Shown: in pieces, positions 28,146-37,621 of the stretch | Numbering within the stretch: position 1 is the first letter of the stretch | Layout: each line of letters begins with the position of its first letter | From: Methylacidiphilales bacterium | GTDB taxonomy: Bacteria; Verrucomicrobiota; Verrucomicrobiia; Methylacidiphilales; UBA1321 | Assembly (NCBI GenBank): GCA_021272165.1 | Contig: JAJSLK010000011.1 | Location: 1 to 64,000 of the forward strand | Direction of reading: 5' to 3' | DNA: 64,000 bases | Position numbers and translations under genes: made by a program | The notes under the pieces: model-generated | The model's database searches: none | Told to the model about the DNA's origin: nothing | What the model saw: the letters and a program-made list of their open reading frames with translations, nothing else

Positions 28146-30521
28146 ATGCACGCAAACGCCAAGACGCTTACCCCCGATCTGCTCCAGAAAATGAACGCCT
28201 ATTGGCGTGCTTCCAACTACCTCTCGGTCGGCCAGATTTATCTTTATGACAATCCGCTGCTGAAAGAGCCGCTGAAGCTTTCGCATGTGAAGCCACTGGT
28301 AGTGGGGCATTGGGGGACCACACCGGGTCAAAATTTCATCTACGTCCACTTGAACCGGGTTATCAAGAAGTATGACCTCAACATGTTTTACATTGCCGGG
28401 CCTGGACACGGTGGCCCGGCCCTGGTGGGCCAGACTTACCTGGAAGGTACCTATAGCGAGATTTACCCGAACATCAGCCAGGACGAAGCCGGTCTGCAAA
28501 AGCTATTCAAGCAATTCTCTTTCCCGGGCGGGATTTCCAGCCACGTTGCGCCGACGACTCCGGGTTCGATTCACGAGGGTGGTGAATTAGGCTACTCCCT
28601 CAGCCACGCTTTCGGAGCGGCTTTCGACAATCCAAGCCTGATTGTCGCCTGTGTCATCGGCGACGGCGAAGCAGAAACAGGTCCTTTGGCGACCGCATGG
28701 CAGTCCAATAAATTTCTCGACCCCGTTTCCGACGGTGTCGTCCTGCCGATCCTTCACCTCAATGGCTACAAGATCAGCAACCCAACCCTCATGGCCCGGA
28801 TTGAACACGAAGAATTGGAGCAATTTTTCCGGGGTTGCGGCTGGACACCCTACTTTGTGGAAGGCGATGAGCCGGAAAAGATGCATGAGCTGATGGCTAG
28901 TACCTTGGAAAAAGCCGTCGAAGACATCCGACAAATCCAAAGGAACGCCCGGGAGAACAACGATGCTTCCCGTCCCCGCTGGCCGATGATCGTTCTCAAA
29001 TCGCCCAAGGGTTGGACCGGGCCCAAGGTCGTTGACGGTTTGCAAGTCGAGGGCACCTTCCGGGCGCACCAAGTGCCGATCCTTGTCGATGCCGAACACC
29101 CGGATCATGTCGGGCAACTCGAAAGTTGGATGAAGAGCTACAAGGCAGAGGAGTTGTTCGATGCCAATGGACGTCTTCTACCGGAATTGGGCGAATTGGC
29201 TCCGAAGGGTGATCGTCGCATGGGAGCGAATCCGCACGCCAACGGCGGACTTCTCCTGCAAGACCTGCGCATGCCGGATTTTCACGCCCATGCCGTGACC
29301 GTGCCTTCGCCGGGTGCCGTTGAGGGACAGGATACCATGATCCTCGGTAAGTTCCTGAGGGACGTAGCCAAGCTGAATCAAGACCAGCGCAATTTCCGTG
29401 TTTTCGGGCCCGATGAGACCCTCTCGAATCTTCTCGGGGCCGTCTTTGAGGTCACCAATCGCCAGTGGGACGCTCGCGAACAAACCAATGATGAGTTCCT
29501 TGCCCCTGCCGGACGCGTTATCGATTCGATGTTAAGCGAACACCAGTGCGAAGGTTGGCTGGAGGGGTATCTCCTGACCGGTCGGCACGGGCTATTCAAC
29601 AGTTACGAAGCTTTCATTCGCATCGTCGATTCGATGTTCAGTCAGCATGCCAAGTGGCTGAAAGTCACATTGGAACTCCCGTGGCGTCGCAAGATCGCCT
29701 CGCTGAACTATCTGCTCGCCTCCCATGTCTGGCAGCAGGATCACAACGGCTTTACTCACCAGGACCCCGGTTTCCTCGACCATGTGGTAAACAAAAAGGC
29801 GAGCATTGTGCGGGTCTATTTGCCACCTGATGCGAACTGTCTCCTCTCGGTCTTCGACCACTGCTTGCGCAGTCGGCATTACGTCAATGTGGTCGTGGCT
29901 GGTAAACACGCGCTACCGCAATGGCTCACGATGGATGCAGCCGTCGTGCATTGCACCGAAGGTATCGGCATCTGGCAGTGGGCCAGTAACGACCAGAACG
30001 CTGAACCGGACGTGGTCATGGCCTGCTGTGGGGATACCCCCACACTGGAGATATTAGCCGCCACTTCCATCCTCCGCGAGCACCTGCCCGATCTTAAAAT
30101 CCGGGTCATCAACGTCGTCGACTTGATGAAACTACAATCTGCGAGCGAACATCCACATGGATTGAGCGAGACGGATTACGATTCGCTCTTCACCAAGGAC
30201 AAACACATTATCTTTGGCTTTCACGGCTACCCGTGGCTGGTCCATCGCCTGACTTATCGCCGGGCCAACCGAAACCTGCATGTCCGGGGTTATAAGGAGG
30301 AAGGCACGATCACAACCGCTTTCGACATCAGGGTGCAAAACGAATTGGACCGCTTTCACCTCGTTCAGGATGTCGTGGATCGCGTCCCCCATCTGGGGTC
30401 CAGGGGGGCCTATCTCAAGCAAGTGATGCAGGACAAGCTGATCGAGCACAAACACTACATCGACGAGCACGGCCAGGATTTACCCGAAATCCGGAACTGG
30501 AAGTGGGACGCTTCCAAGTGA
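28146..30521 (+). CDS. xfp: Xylulose 5-phosphate / fructose 6-phosphate phosphoketolase
   Basis: 791 residues, full length. The N-terminal family signature [18 protein letters not shown], the thiamine diphosphate motif [19 protein letters not shown], the [16 protein letters not shown] loop, and C-terminal [16 protein letters not shown] all match phosphoketolases. It splits xylulose 5-phosphate (and often fructose 6-phosphate) with phosphate into acetyl phosphate and glyceraldehyde 3-phosphate (or erythrose 4-phosphate). The ATG at 28146 was preferred over an upstream frame that runs through the palindrome. It opens a six-gene run that ends in acetate kinase, which turns the acetyl phosphate into ATP. 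Confidence 0.97.
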   Translation: MHANAKTLTPDLLQKMNAYWRASNYLSVGQIYLYDNPLLKEPLKLSHVKPLVVGHWGTTPGQNFIYVHLNRVIKKYDLNMFYIAGPGHGGPALVGQTYLEGTYSEIYPNISQDEAGLQKLFKQFSFPGGISSHVAPTTPGSIHEGGELGYSLSHAFGAAFDNPSLIVACVIGDGEAETGPLATAWQSNKFLDPVSDGVVLPILHLNGYKISNPTLMARIEHEELEQFFRGCGWTPYFVEGDEPEKMHELMASTLEKAVEDIRQIQRNARENNDASRPRWPMIVLKSPKGWTGPKVVDGLQVEGTFRAHQVPILVDAEHPDHVGQLESWMKSYKAEELFDANGRLLPELGELAPKGDRRMGANPHANGGLLLQDLRMPDFHAHAVTVPSPGAVEGQDTMILGKFLRDVAKLNQDQRNFRVFGPDETLSNLLGAVFEVTNRQWDAREQTNDEFLAPAGRVIDSMLSEHQCEGWLEGYLLTGRHGLFNSYEAFIRIVDSMFSQHAKWLKVTLELPWRRKIASLNYLLASHVWQQDHNGFTHQDPGFLDHVVNKKASIVRVYLPPDANCLLSVFDHCLRSRHYVNVVVAGKHALPQWLTMDAAVVHCTEGIGIWQWASNDQNAEPDVVMACCGDTPTLEILAATSILREHLPDLKIRVINVVDLMKLQSASEHPHGLSETDYDSLFTKDKHIIFGFHGYPWLVHRLTYRRANRNLHVRGYKEEGTITTAFDIRVQNELDRFHLVQDVVDRVPHLGSRGAYLKQVMQDKLIEHKHYIDEHGQDLPEIRNWKWDASK

Positions 30522-31540
30522 TTGCGCTCAAGCTGATCGAAACCGCCCAGGCGCTGTTCGCCGATGATAAAGGCTTGTTGGCGATGGATGAAAGTAACCC
30601 GACCTGCAATAAGCGATTCGCTGAGTTCGGAATTCCGCAGACCGAGGAGGCCCGCCGTTCCTATCGGGAGTTGATCGTGACCACCCCTAACCTAGGCGAG
30701 TGCATCAGCGGTCTGATTCTTTATGACGAGACGATCCGTCAAACAAAGAAGGACGGCACTTCGTTTCTTAAAATCATTGTCGATGCGGGAATCATTCCCG
30801 GTATCAAGGTCGATGCTGGCGCGAAGGACTTGGCCGGTCATCCGGGCGAAAAAATTACCGAGGGTCTGGACGGCTTGCGCGAGCGCCTTGAAGAATACGC
30901 CAAAATGGGAGCTCGGTTTGCCAAGTGGCGCGCCGTAATCATGATCGGCCCAGGCATACCCAGTCGGGGTTGTGTTGAGGCAAACGCCCAGGCGCTGGCC
31001 CGCTATGCCGCGTTGTGTCAGGAAGCCGGACTTGTTCCCGTGGTTGAACCCGAAGTGTTGATGGATGGCGATCATTCCATCGACCGGTGCTTTGCCTTAA
31101 CGGAGGAGGTATTGCGCTTGGTCTTTAACGAGCTCTACACCCAGCAGGTGATGTTAGAGGGAATGATCCTGAAGCCCAATATGGTGGTGCCTGGGCTTAC
31201 CTGCCCCGAGCAGGGAACGGTCAACGAGGTGGCGGACGCAACGGTGAAGTGTCTGTTGCGCGCTGTCCCCGCCGCCGTACCAGGGATCGCGTTCCTGTCG
31301 GGGGGCCAATCGGGTGAACTGGCATCGGCTTGCCTGAACGCCATGAATGTTCGATTTAGAAAGAAACTCCCGTGGGCTCTCGCCTTCTCGTTTGCCCGCG
31401 CTATTCAGCAACCGGCCTTGGAAGTTTGGAAAGGTCAGGAAGCCCATGTGCAGTTGGCGCAGCACGCTCTTTATTATCGAGCCAAATGCAATCAGGCAGC
31501 GAGACGCGGCAATTACCCCGCTGCGATGGAAGGGGAATGA
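30518..31540 (+). CDS. Class I fructose-bisphosphate aldolase
   Basis: About 340 residues. It begins [29 protein letters not shown], the class I signature, and has the Schiff-base lysine region [11 protein letters not shown] and [15 protein letters not shown]. It converts fructose 1,6-bisphosphate to and from dihydroxyacetone phosphate and glyceraldehyde 3-phosphate without metal. A GTG start at 30518 overlaps the xfp stop (GTGA), the best choice; a second GTG at 30503 would add five residues. It could recycle the triose phosphate left by phosphoketolase. Confidence 0.93.
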   Translation: MIALKLIETAQALFADDKGLLAMDESNPTCNKRFAEFGIPQTEEARRSYRELIVTTPNLGECISGLILYDETIRQTKKDGTSFLKIIVDAGIIPGIKVDAGAKDLAGHPGEKITEGLDGLRERLEEYAKMGARFAKWRAVIMIGPGIPSRGCVEANAQALARYAALCQEAGLVPVVEPEVLMDGDHSIDRCFALTEEVLRLVFNELYTQQVMLEGMILKPNMVVPGLTCPEQGTVNEVADATVKCLLRAVPAAVPGIAFLSGGQSGELASACLNAMNVRFRKKLPWALAFSFARAIQQPALEVWKGQEAHVQLAQHALYYRAKCNQAARRGNYPAAMEGE

Positions 31541-31542
31541 AG

Positions 31543-32538
31543 ATGGATCACCCACCTCTCTATCCGCTGCGATTCAAGCCGATCTACCAATATCGGCCCT
31601 GGGGTGGCCGGCGTTTGGCCAACCTACTCTCTCTTCCACTGCCTGGGGACGACCCCATCGGAGAAGTTTGGTTGCTCAGTGACCGAGAAGATCATCCCAG
31701 TCTCGTCGCAGAGGGACCGCTGAAAGGCAAGACTATCGAGGAATTGCTGAAGCAATCGTCGGAGGACTTGCTTGGAAATCTGGCCACTCACTATGCCCGT
31801 TTTTCTCTCTTGCTGAAGTTTCTTGATGTGCAAGGTCGGCTCTCGGTCCAGGTGCATCCATCTGATGCCTACAAGGAGTTCATTCCAGTGGGTGATACCG
31901 GAAAAACCGAAGCATGGGTGGTTCTGGAGCGCGGACCTGAAGCTACCATTTATGCGGGGTTGAAACCGAACACCACGGCTGATGCTTTGGGGCAGGCAAT
32001 TACCAATGGAACCGTTCCTGACCTATTGGCTAGCTTTGCGCCCCGCGTGGGTGACGGTGTCTTTATTCGGGCCGGGACCGTTCATTCCTTGAGCGACGTG
32101 GTAGTCTTCGAAGTTCAGCAAAACAGTGACGTGACCTTCCGCCTTTATGACTGGGATCAGATCGATCCTCAAACTGGCATGAGCAGGCCTCTGCAAGTCG
32201 AACAAGCCATGGCCTGCATCAATTTTGCGCAGGAGGCGATCGGACCAGTCGTGCCACAGATCCACGATGCGAAGCCGCTCCCTTGGGAGAGGCTGATTCA
32301 TTGTGATCATTTCGGGGTTTGGCGTGTTACCGAAGAGTTCCCATTTATGGCTGGTGCCGCTGGAACTTGTCGTGTGCTGGTCTGCACCGAGGGACGGGCT
32401 GACTTGGAGTTTGGCGGGGTCGATTATCCCTTTGGTGAAGGAGATGTTCTGCTTCTGCCCGCTGCCGTCGGAGCATGTTCGTGCCGACCGAATGGCAACG
32501 TCACGGTGTTGGAAATTTCGCTGCCTGAAATCCGATAA
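31543..32538 (+). CDS. manA: Mannose 6-phosphate isomerase (class I)
   Basis: About 331 residues. It starts LYPLRFKPIYQYRPWGGRRL and has the zinc ligands in LSVQVHPSDAYKE, the GKTEAWVVL motif, and FIRAGTVHSL with the late His. It interconverts mannose 6-phosphate and fructose 6-phosphate. The ATG at 31543 has AGGGG 7 nt upstream; an ATG at 31537 overlaps the aldolase stop and lacks spacing. It links the mannose branch to phosphoketolase. Confidence 0.92.
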   Translation: MDHPPLYPLRFKPIYQYRPWGGRRLANLLSLPLPGDDPIGEVWLLSDREDHPSLVAEGPLKGKTIEELLKQSSEDLLGNLATHYARFSLLLKFLDVQGRLSVQVHPSDAYKEFIPVGDTGKTEAWVVLERGPEATIYAGLKPNTTADALGQAITNGTVPDLLASFAPRVGDGVFIRAGTVHSLSDVVVFEVQQNSDVTFRLYDWDQIDPQTGMSRPLQVEQAMACINFAQEAIGPVVPQIHDAKPLPWERLIHCDHFGVWRVTEEFPFMAGAAGTCRVLVCTEGRADLEFGGVDYPFGEGDVLLLPAAVGACSCRPNGNVTVLEISLPEIR

Positions 32539-32542
32539 CGTT

Positions 32543-33295
32543 ATGAAACGGCTAATCGTCTTTGACTTGGACCGTACGCTGGCCGAAAGCAAAGCATCCA
32601 TCGATGGTGAGATGGCGGAACTTCTCAATTCTCTCCTCGGGGTCGTGAAGGTTGCCGTTATCTCCGGCGGGGCGTGGTCTCAGTTTGAGACACAGGTGCT
32701 GGCTCAACTTTCCCGCGATGAACGCCTGAAGAATCTGTCCCTTCTGCCCACCTGCGGCACCAAGTTCTACAAATATGACTCGCAGTGGGAGCTGCTTTAT
32801 TCGGAAGATTTCACCGAGACAGAAAAGCAGAAGATCATCGGATCGCTGAACCAGGCAATTGAGTTATCGAACTGCAAGGAGGAGAAGGTCTGGGGAGAAA
32901 TCATTGAGGACCGGGGAAGTCAAATCACCTTCTCTGCGTTGGGCCAAAAGGCTCCGTTGGACGAGAAGAAGAAATGGGACCCTGATTTCACCAAGCGGCA
33001 GAAAATGAAGGCGCTTCTGGACAAGCTTATTCCTGAATTTTCCGTTCGCCTGGGCGGTACGACATCCGTGGACGTGACCAAGCATGGCATCGACAAAGCC
33101 TACGGAATCCGAAAACTAAGGGACGTCCTCGGTATTGCCATATCGGAGATGATTTTTGTCGGTGACGCCGTATTTCCCGGCGGAAATGATTATCCCGCCA
33201 AAGAAGCGGGCGCTTTGTCCATCGAGGTTAAAGACCCTCATGAGACAAAGCGCGTGATCGAGGCCATTCTCGCTTGTCTCGGAGAAACTCCATGA
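32543..33295 (+). CDS. HAD-IIB phosphatase/phosphomannomutase-like protein
   Basis: 250 residues. Motif I is FDLDRTLAES, motif II is VAVISGG, and the cap plus motif III/IV region has QITFSALGQKAP, GGTTSVDVTKHGIDKAYGI and FVGDAVFPGGNDYPAKEAG. The order and the GG-x-x-S-x-D-x-x-x-x-G-x-DK string are those of eukaryotic-type phosphomannomutases in the HAD-IIB family. Such an enzyme converts mannose 1-phosphate to mannose 6-phosphate. Sitting between manA and a GH130 phosphorylase supports that role, but a plain sugar phosphatase is possible. Confidence 0.82.
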   Translation: MKRLIVFDLDRTLAESKASIDGEMAELLNSLLGVVKVAVISGGAWSQFETQVLAQLSRDERLKNLSLLPTCGTKFYKYDSQWELLYSEDFTETEKQKIIGSLNQAIELSNCKEEKVWGEIIEDRGSQITFSALGQKAPLDEKKKWDPDFTKRQKMKALLDKLIPEFSVRLGGTTSVDVTKHGIDKAYGIRKLRDVLGIAISEMIFVGDAVFPGGNDYPAKEAGALSIEVKDPHETKRVIEAILACLGETP

Positions 33296-34401
33296 CTGAC
33301 TTTCAATTGCAGCGCCTAGGTATGGTGATGGAACCAGAACCCGGCAATCCACAGGAAATCGAAGGCGTCTTGAATCCGGGAGCCGCTCGCGGTCCTGACG
33401 GTCATCTCTACCTGTTTCCACGGCTCGTCGCTCAGCGAAATTACTCCCGGATTGGTATTGCCCGCGTCAAATTCAACCAAGACGGCGATCCATGCGGAGT
33501 CGAGCGATTGGGTATTGCGCTGGAACCGGAAGCTGACTATGAAAAGACCTCTCACGGCGGCGGCGGTTGCGAGGACCCGCGCATCACATTTGTTGAGCCG
33601 CTCAAGTGCTATGTCATGGCGTATGCGGCGCTCTCATCCATTGGTCCACGAATAGCCTTCGCCATCTCAAAGGATTTGTTTCACTGGAAGCGACTGGGAC
33701 TCGCGACTTTTGCTCCGTATGACGGCATCGATTTCGTTCATGTGAACAACAAGGATGCGAGCCTCTTCCCTGTGGCCATTCCTAACCATTGCGGAAAAAT
33801 GCAAATGGCGCTCCTCCACAGACCTCTTTTCCCCGGTACGCGCCCAGAGGAAACTGCTTGCCAGGAAGGCCCTCGTGAAGTCGATCTCGATCATGAAAGC
33901 ATTTGGATTTCTTACTGCCCGATGCCAATCGAAGGCAGCGAACCAGAGTCCATTGGTCTGTTTAATTCGCATTACCGACTTGCCGCGCCTGTTGCTCCCT
34001 GGGCAAGGTTAAAGGTCGGCGCTGGCACCCCGCCCATCCTGACCCGACACGGCTGGATGATCATTTACCATGGTGTAAGTGAAATGGATAAGCCAAACAG
34101 CGAAGGACACCCCTTGTGCTACTCGGCCGGAGTAATGGTGCTTTCGAAAGAGCACCCCGACGAAGTCCTTTATCGTTCGGCTGAGCCGATCTTGACGCCG
34201 ATGCTGTCGCAAGAGCGCTTCGGAATTGTTGCCAACGTCGTTTTCCCCACCGGCATCGACCGCCGTGACGACCTTGCATTGCCGGATCGCTTTGACGTTT
34301 ATTACGGAATGGCCGACAGCCGGATAGGTGTGGCGCGTCTTGATCTGCCGGAATTCCTACCTTCGGGAGGAGTCGCTGCCGAGCCGAAGGGGAAGGTGTA
34401 A
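33292..34401 (+). CDS. GH130 family glycoside phosphorylase (mannoside-type)
   Basis: 369 residues. The GH130 five-bladed propeller signature is clear: NPGAARGPDGHLYLFPRLVA, YEKTSHGGGGCEDPRITFVE with the catalytic Asp region, the IAFAISKDLFHWKR blade and GWMIIYHGVSE. Family members phosphorolyse beta-mannosides to alpha-mannose 1-phosphate; the exact acceptor cannot be read. The ATG overlaps the HAD stop (ATGA). Cytoplasmic, no signal peptide. Confidence 0.88.
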   Translation: MTDFQLQRLGMVMEPEPGNPQEIEGVLNPGAARGPDGHLYLFPRLVAQRNYSRIGIARVKFNQDGDPCGVERLGIALEPEADYEKTSHGGGGCEDPRITFVEPLKCYVMAYAALSSIGPRIAFAISKDLFHWKRLGLATFAPYDGIDFVHVNNKDASLFPVAIPNHCGKMQMALLHRPLFPGTRPEETACQEGPREVDLDHESIWISYCPMPIEGSEPESIGLFNSHYRLAAPVAPWARLKVGAGTPPILTRHGWMIIYHGVSEMDKPNSEGHPLCYSAGVMVLSKEHPDEVLYRSAEPILTPMLSQERFGIVANVVFPTGIDRRDDLALPDRFDVYYGMADSRIGVARLDLPEFLPSGGVAAEPKGKV

Positions 34402-34405
34402 CGCC

Positions 34406-35644
34406 ATGAATCTACTTGTTCTTAATGCTGGAAGTGGAAGTCACAAATGTTCGTTGTTTCGCGTCGGGACAGTTCTACCAGTTGAACCGTTGGAGCCGGT
34501 TTGGAAAGCGGCGATCATGGCGACCGATCCCGGCAGCACGTCGCAGGAACTCTCCTTAACTGTGGAAGGCGAAGGACGAAAGAAAGAACGCAAGACTCTT
34601 CAAGCCGGTCTTTCTTCAAGGAAACGTGTCGAGTATCTGCTGAACCTTCTTCGAGAGGATGAATCGTTGGGCCTGGAAAATGCGGAGGCAATTCACGCTG
34701 TGGGGCATCGGGTGGTTCACGGTGGCGTTGAATTCGACAAGGCAGTCTTTGTTGACGCACAAGTGGAAGAGGTGATCAAACGGCTGGCTGCCTTTGCTCC
34801 GCTCCATAACCCGATCAACTTGGAAGGCATTCAAGTTGCCCGGGAAATCCTTGGTTCTGCCATTCCACAGATCGCCGTTTTCGATACGAGCTTTCATCGA
34901 ACTCTTTCGGAAGCTGCCGCGACCTATCCGGGACCCTATGCTTGGTTGCAGAAGGGGATTCGACGCTATGGGTTTCATGGCACCAGCTTTCGCTGGGCCA
35001 GCGGCCAGGCCTCCCGTTTGCTCAAACGGGAGAGCGATCCTGGGTTGCGATTGATTATCTGCCATCTAGGTGGCGGATGTTCGCTTGCCGCCACCATCGG
35101 CGGGAAAAGTGTTGATACCACGATGGGCTTCACGCCCATGGACGGCATTGCCATGTGTACCCGGTCAGGAGCGCTCGATCCGGGTATCCTGCTTTTTCTC
35201 ATGCGGGAAAATTCCGATATCAATAAACTGGAGAAAACACTGGATAGAGACAGCGGGCTCCAGGGGCTTTCTGGACTTCCTGGCGACACCCGAATTTTAC
35301 TGCCTGAAGCCGGTAAGGGTAACCAGCGAGCTAAGTTGGCCATGGACGTCTTCGTTCATCGATTGCAGGCGGGGATTGGACAGATGCTGGCTTCGCTTAA
35401 CGGTCGCCCTGACGCAATCATCTTCACTGACGCCATTGGTGAGGACGAGCCTCTCGTCCGGTCTCGCGCCTGCGAACCCTTCAAGTTTTTCGGCGTTGAA
35501 GTTGATCTCGAAAAAAATGCAACTTCACCAACGGATACCGATATTTCTCTCCCGAAAAGTCTGGTGCGTGTTCTGATCGTCAAGTCGCGGGAGGACTGGC
35601 AGATCGTCCAGGACTGTCACCAACTTTGTCAATCGAGGACGTAG
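34406..35644 (+). CDS. ackA: Acetate kinase
   Basis: 412 residues. Signatures: LVLNAGSGSHKCSLF at the start, VGHRVVHGG, FDTSFHRTLSEAAATYPGPY, RRYGFHGTSFRWAS, CHLGGGCSLAA and DTTMGFTPMDGIAMCTRSG. It turns acetyl phosphate and ADP into acetate and ATP. It is the last gene of the xfp operon, so the acetyl phosphate made by phosphoketolase is directly used; no phosphotransacetylase gene lies in the cluster. It ends 12 bp from the convergent histidine phosphatase. Confidence 0.95.
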   Translation: MNLLVLNAGSGSHKCSLFRVGTVLPVEPLEPVWKAAIMATDPGSTSQELSLTVEGEGRKKERKTLQAGLSSRKRVEYLLNLLREDESLGLENAEAIHAVGHRVVHGGVEFDKAVFVDAQVEEVIKRLAAFAPLHNPINLEGIQVAREILGSAIPQIAVFDTSFHRTLSEAAATYPGPYAWLQKGIRRYGFHGTSFRWASGQASRLLKRESDPGLRLIICHLGGGCSLAATIGGKSVDTTMGFTPMDGIAMCTRSGALDPGILLFLMRENSDINKLEKTLDRDSGLQGLSGLPGDTRILLPEAGKGNQRAKLAMDVFVHRLQAGIGQMLASLNGRPDAIIFTDAIGEDEPLVRSRACEPFKFFGVEVDLEKNATSPTDTDISLPKSLVRVLIVKSREDWQIVQDCHQLCQSRT

Positions 35645-35656
35645 CGATATGCTGGG

Positions 35657-36259
35657 TCACAGTAACAGTTCCAACATATCGTGGGAGAAGGCGTTCCAAA
35701 GCGCGATAACCGGTACCTTTGGATGGTCAGGATCGTAGCCGAGAACGCTGAGTGATGCCGTGCCGAGTACGAAATGAGGTCCTTCGATCACAGGCAATCC
35801 AATCCATCGTGCCGCAAGGACGCAACCAAACTGCCCATGCGAGAAGAGCGCGATCTTTCCGTCGAGCGTACGAAGCCGAGCGATAAGTCGGTCGGCACGG
35901 TCGGAAACTTGCATTGGGGTTTCACCTCCGGGGCAACCATCGCGAAAGATGTTCCAGTCCGGTCGCTGTTTGCGGATATCCGGGGTGCAACTACCTTCGT
36001 AATCGCCATAGTCCCACTCGGCCAGATCCGGTTCCATTTCAGCACCCGTAGTCGATGCAACCAGAGTGCACGTTCGCTGGGCTCGTTGACTTGGACTGCT
36101 TAACACACGCGTGAATTGGGTGCCCTTTAGTCGCTTCCCAAGTTGGCGGGCTTCGTCTTCGCCGTGTTCGGTCAAAGGAATATCCGTTCGACCCGTGTGC
36201 TGGTGGGTGAGCGACCACGTGGTTTCGCCGTGGCGGATGAGGTATAGGTGGAGAGTCAT
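35657..36259 (-). CDS. Histidine phosphatase family protein
   Basis: 200 residues. The phosphohistidine motif LYLIRHGETTWS, the second Arg region RVLSSPSQRAQRTC, the acid EWDYGDYEG and the second His FSHGQFGCVLAARW are all present, giving a phosphoglycerate mutase-like phosphatase. Substrate is unknown; sugar phosphate or alpha-ribazole phosphate phosphatases share this pattern. It lies downstream of the nitroreductase on the minus strand, likely in one unit driven from palindrome 6. Confidence 0.9.
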   Translation of the reverse strand: MTLHLYLIRHGETTWSLTHQHTGRTDIPLTEHGEDEARQLGKRLKGTQFTRVLSSPSQRAQRTCTLVASTTGAEMEPDLAEWDYGDYEGSCTPDIRKQRPDWNIFRDGCPGGETPMQVSDRADRLIARLRTLDGKIALFSHGQFGCVLAARWIGLPVIEGPHFVLGTASLSVLGYDPDHPKVPVIALWNAFSHDMLELLL

Positions 36260-36280
36260 CTCGGGTTTAGCCTGTTTGTC

Positions 36281-37108
36281 CTAACGCAAGGGGAAGCCCA
36301 GTTTGTGCAAGTCTTCCGCAAGGTGATCGCGACCAGTTAGCAACCTAATCCGGTCGACGGCCTGACGACTCCAATCGACGATCTCGAGTTTCTGTTTCGC
36401 CTGGAATTGACGCATGAGTCCGTCGTATTCGGCGACGGCGGCAGGAATGCCTGCCGCCGTATACTGCTCCCGATGAAGCACCGCCGCTTGCGGAAGGCGT
36501 GGTTTAATGTCAGTTACGATCGAGGGATCGGGAAAGCCGACCGTCAACCCGAATACCGGAAAAGCCTTGCTGGGAAGCCCAAGTTCAGTGGCGACTAACT
36601 GGGTATTGTTGCGAATGGCCCCGATGTACACACCGCCAAGCCCAAGCGACTCAAGCGCAATAAAAGCGTTTTGAGCCGCCAAGGTTGCATCGACGACGGC
36701 CATGATCAGGTATTCGACGTAATTCAGGCTTTCCACGGCGACTTTCATGCTTTCGGCAATCGACTGCAAAAGGGACAAATCAGCAATCCAAACAAGGAAA
36801 AGCGGTGCCTCGACAATGTGCTTCTGAGAGCCAGCCAGAACCGAGAGCCGCGCCTTACGCTCAGGATCTTCCACCGCGATGACGCTCCAGGTCTGTAGAT
36901 TTGATGAGGTGGAGGCCGACTGCGCAGCAGCGACCAAGGTCTCGACCGTTCCCGGCGGAAGCGCCTTGGGCAAATAGCTCCTTATTGAACGGTGGGAGAG
37001 GAGGAGCGAAATCGTCTCGTCCCAAGGCTCGGATAAATCTTTCTCGTTAGATCGGTAACGTTCCTGAAGAAGGGTTGAAGCGGTCGGAAACGTGGATGAA
37101 TTTCTCAT
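36281..37108 (-). CDS. NADPH-dependent nitroreductase, NfsA/FRP type
   Basis: 275 residues. ISLLLSHRSIRSYLPKALP at the N-terminus, AAQSASTSSNLQTWSVIAVE, and LGLGGVYIGAIRNN with LPSKAFPVFGLTVG match the FMN-binding NfsA/FRP flavoreductases. These reduce nitro compounds, quinones or free flavin with NADPH. The ATG at 37108 is used; a longer frame from 37183 adds a basic tail of no likeness. Transcribed minus from palindrome 6, with the phosphatase 21 bp downstream. Confidence 0.88.
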   Translation of the reverse strand: MRNSSTFPTASTLLQERYRSNEKDLSEPWDETISLLLSHRSIRSYLPKALPPGTVETLVAAAQSASTSSNLQTWSVIAVEDPERKARLSVLAGSQKHIVEAPLFLVWIADLSLLQSIAESMKVAVESLNYVEYLIMAVVDATLAAQNAFIALESLGLGGVYIGAIRNNTQLVATELGLPSKAFPVFGLTVGFPDPSIVTDIKPRLPQAAVLHREQYTAAGIPAAVAEYDGLMRQFQAKQKLEIVDWSRQAVDRIRLLTGRDHLAEDLHKLGFPLR

Positions 37109-37259
37109 AGTTTTTCGGTTATATATCAATGGTAATTGTGTCCGAACATGACTAGCGAAACGACCTTCCCTTTTTTGAGACACATTTGGAACACTCGTCG
37201 CCTGAGGGCTGCTTTCGAGTCGCTACCGAGACGAAGTTAAGCCTCATGGGAGTTACACG

Positions 37260-37281
37260 CTATGGGGCGAAGACCCCATAG
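37260..37281. promoter_or_regulatory. Island operator palindrome 6 (nitroreductase unit)
   Basis: Perfect 8-bp arms CTATGGGG and CCCCATAG around CGAAGA. It lies 152 bp upstream of the nitroreductase, which reads away on the minus strand. CTTAAC (plus-strand GTTAAG at 37236-37241) is 20 nt downstream in that direction, a candidate -10. This is the outermost copy and nearly marks the right edge of the cargo. Confidence 0.78.
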
Positions 37282-37418
37282 GCGTGATCAAGCCCTCGAT
37301 TTGGCGTCGTCCAATGCTCGTTATGAAGATCCCTGTTTCCACGTCCTCGTCGACGTGCAACGCGGCACAAACATCGAAAGGGGTCTCCTGAGCCAGCCAA
37401 AGCGCAACTATCCGACGT

Positions 37419-37616
37419 TTACTTCGTTTGAACAATGGCCAGAATCGCAGCCTTCAAAGCTGGTGCCAGGGCTGGCCAAGCCGTGACAATCTTGGCCAAA
37501 TCGGGGTTTTGTAAAACTTGTGTGCCTATTTGTGTGCATGCTTTTGTAAGCTGCTTTTGTTTCAACTCAGCATCATAGTTTCGAGTTCTGGCATAATGAT
37601 CTAACCTGAGAGACAT
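37419..37616 (-). pseudogene. Integrase C-terminal tail remnant 1
   Basis: A short frame of 65 residues ending CTQIGTQVLQNPDLAKIVTA followed by WPALAPALKAAILAIV. The tail pattern PDLAxIVxAWPxLxxxxKxAIL is what I associate with the extreme C-terminus of tyrosine recombinases in Verrucomicrobia and Planctomycetes; no catalytic domain (R-H-R-Y) is present. It follows remnant 2 in the same frame, after that remnant's stop codon. Together they look like leftovers of integrase 3' ends beside an attachment site. Alternative: an unrelated small protein. Confidence 0.5.
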
Positions 37617-37621
37617 CGCTT

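Noticed and set aside
12735-37281. The six ATGGGGT...ACCCCAT palindromes as transcription terminators
   Set aside because: None is followed by a T tract and all lie in promoter positions upstream of genes, several between divergent genes.
37253-37435. Sixty-codon minus-strand open frame over palindrome 6
   Set aside because: It runs through the operator and has no likeness or plausible start signal.
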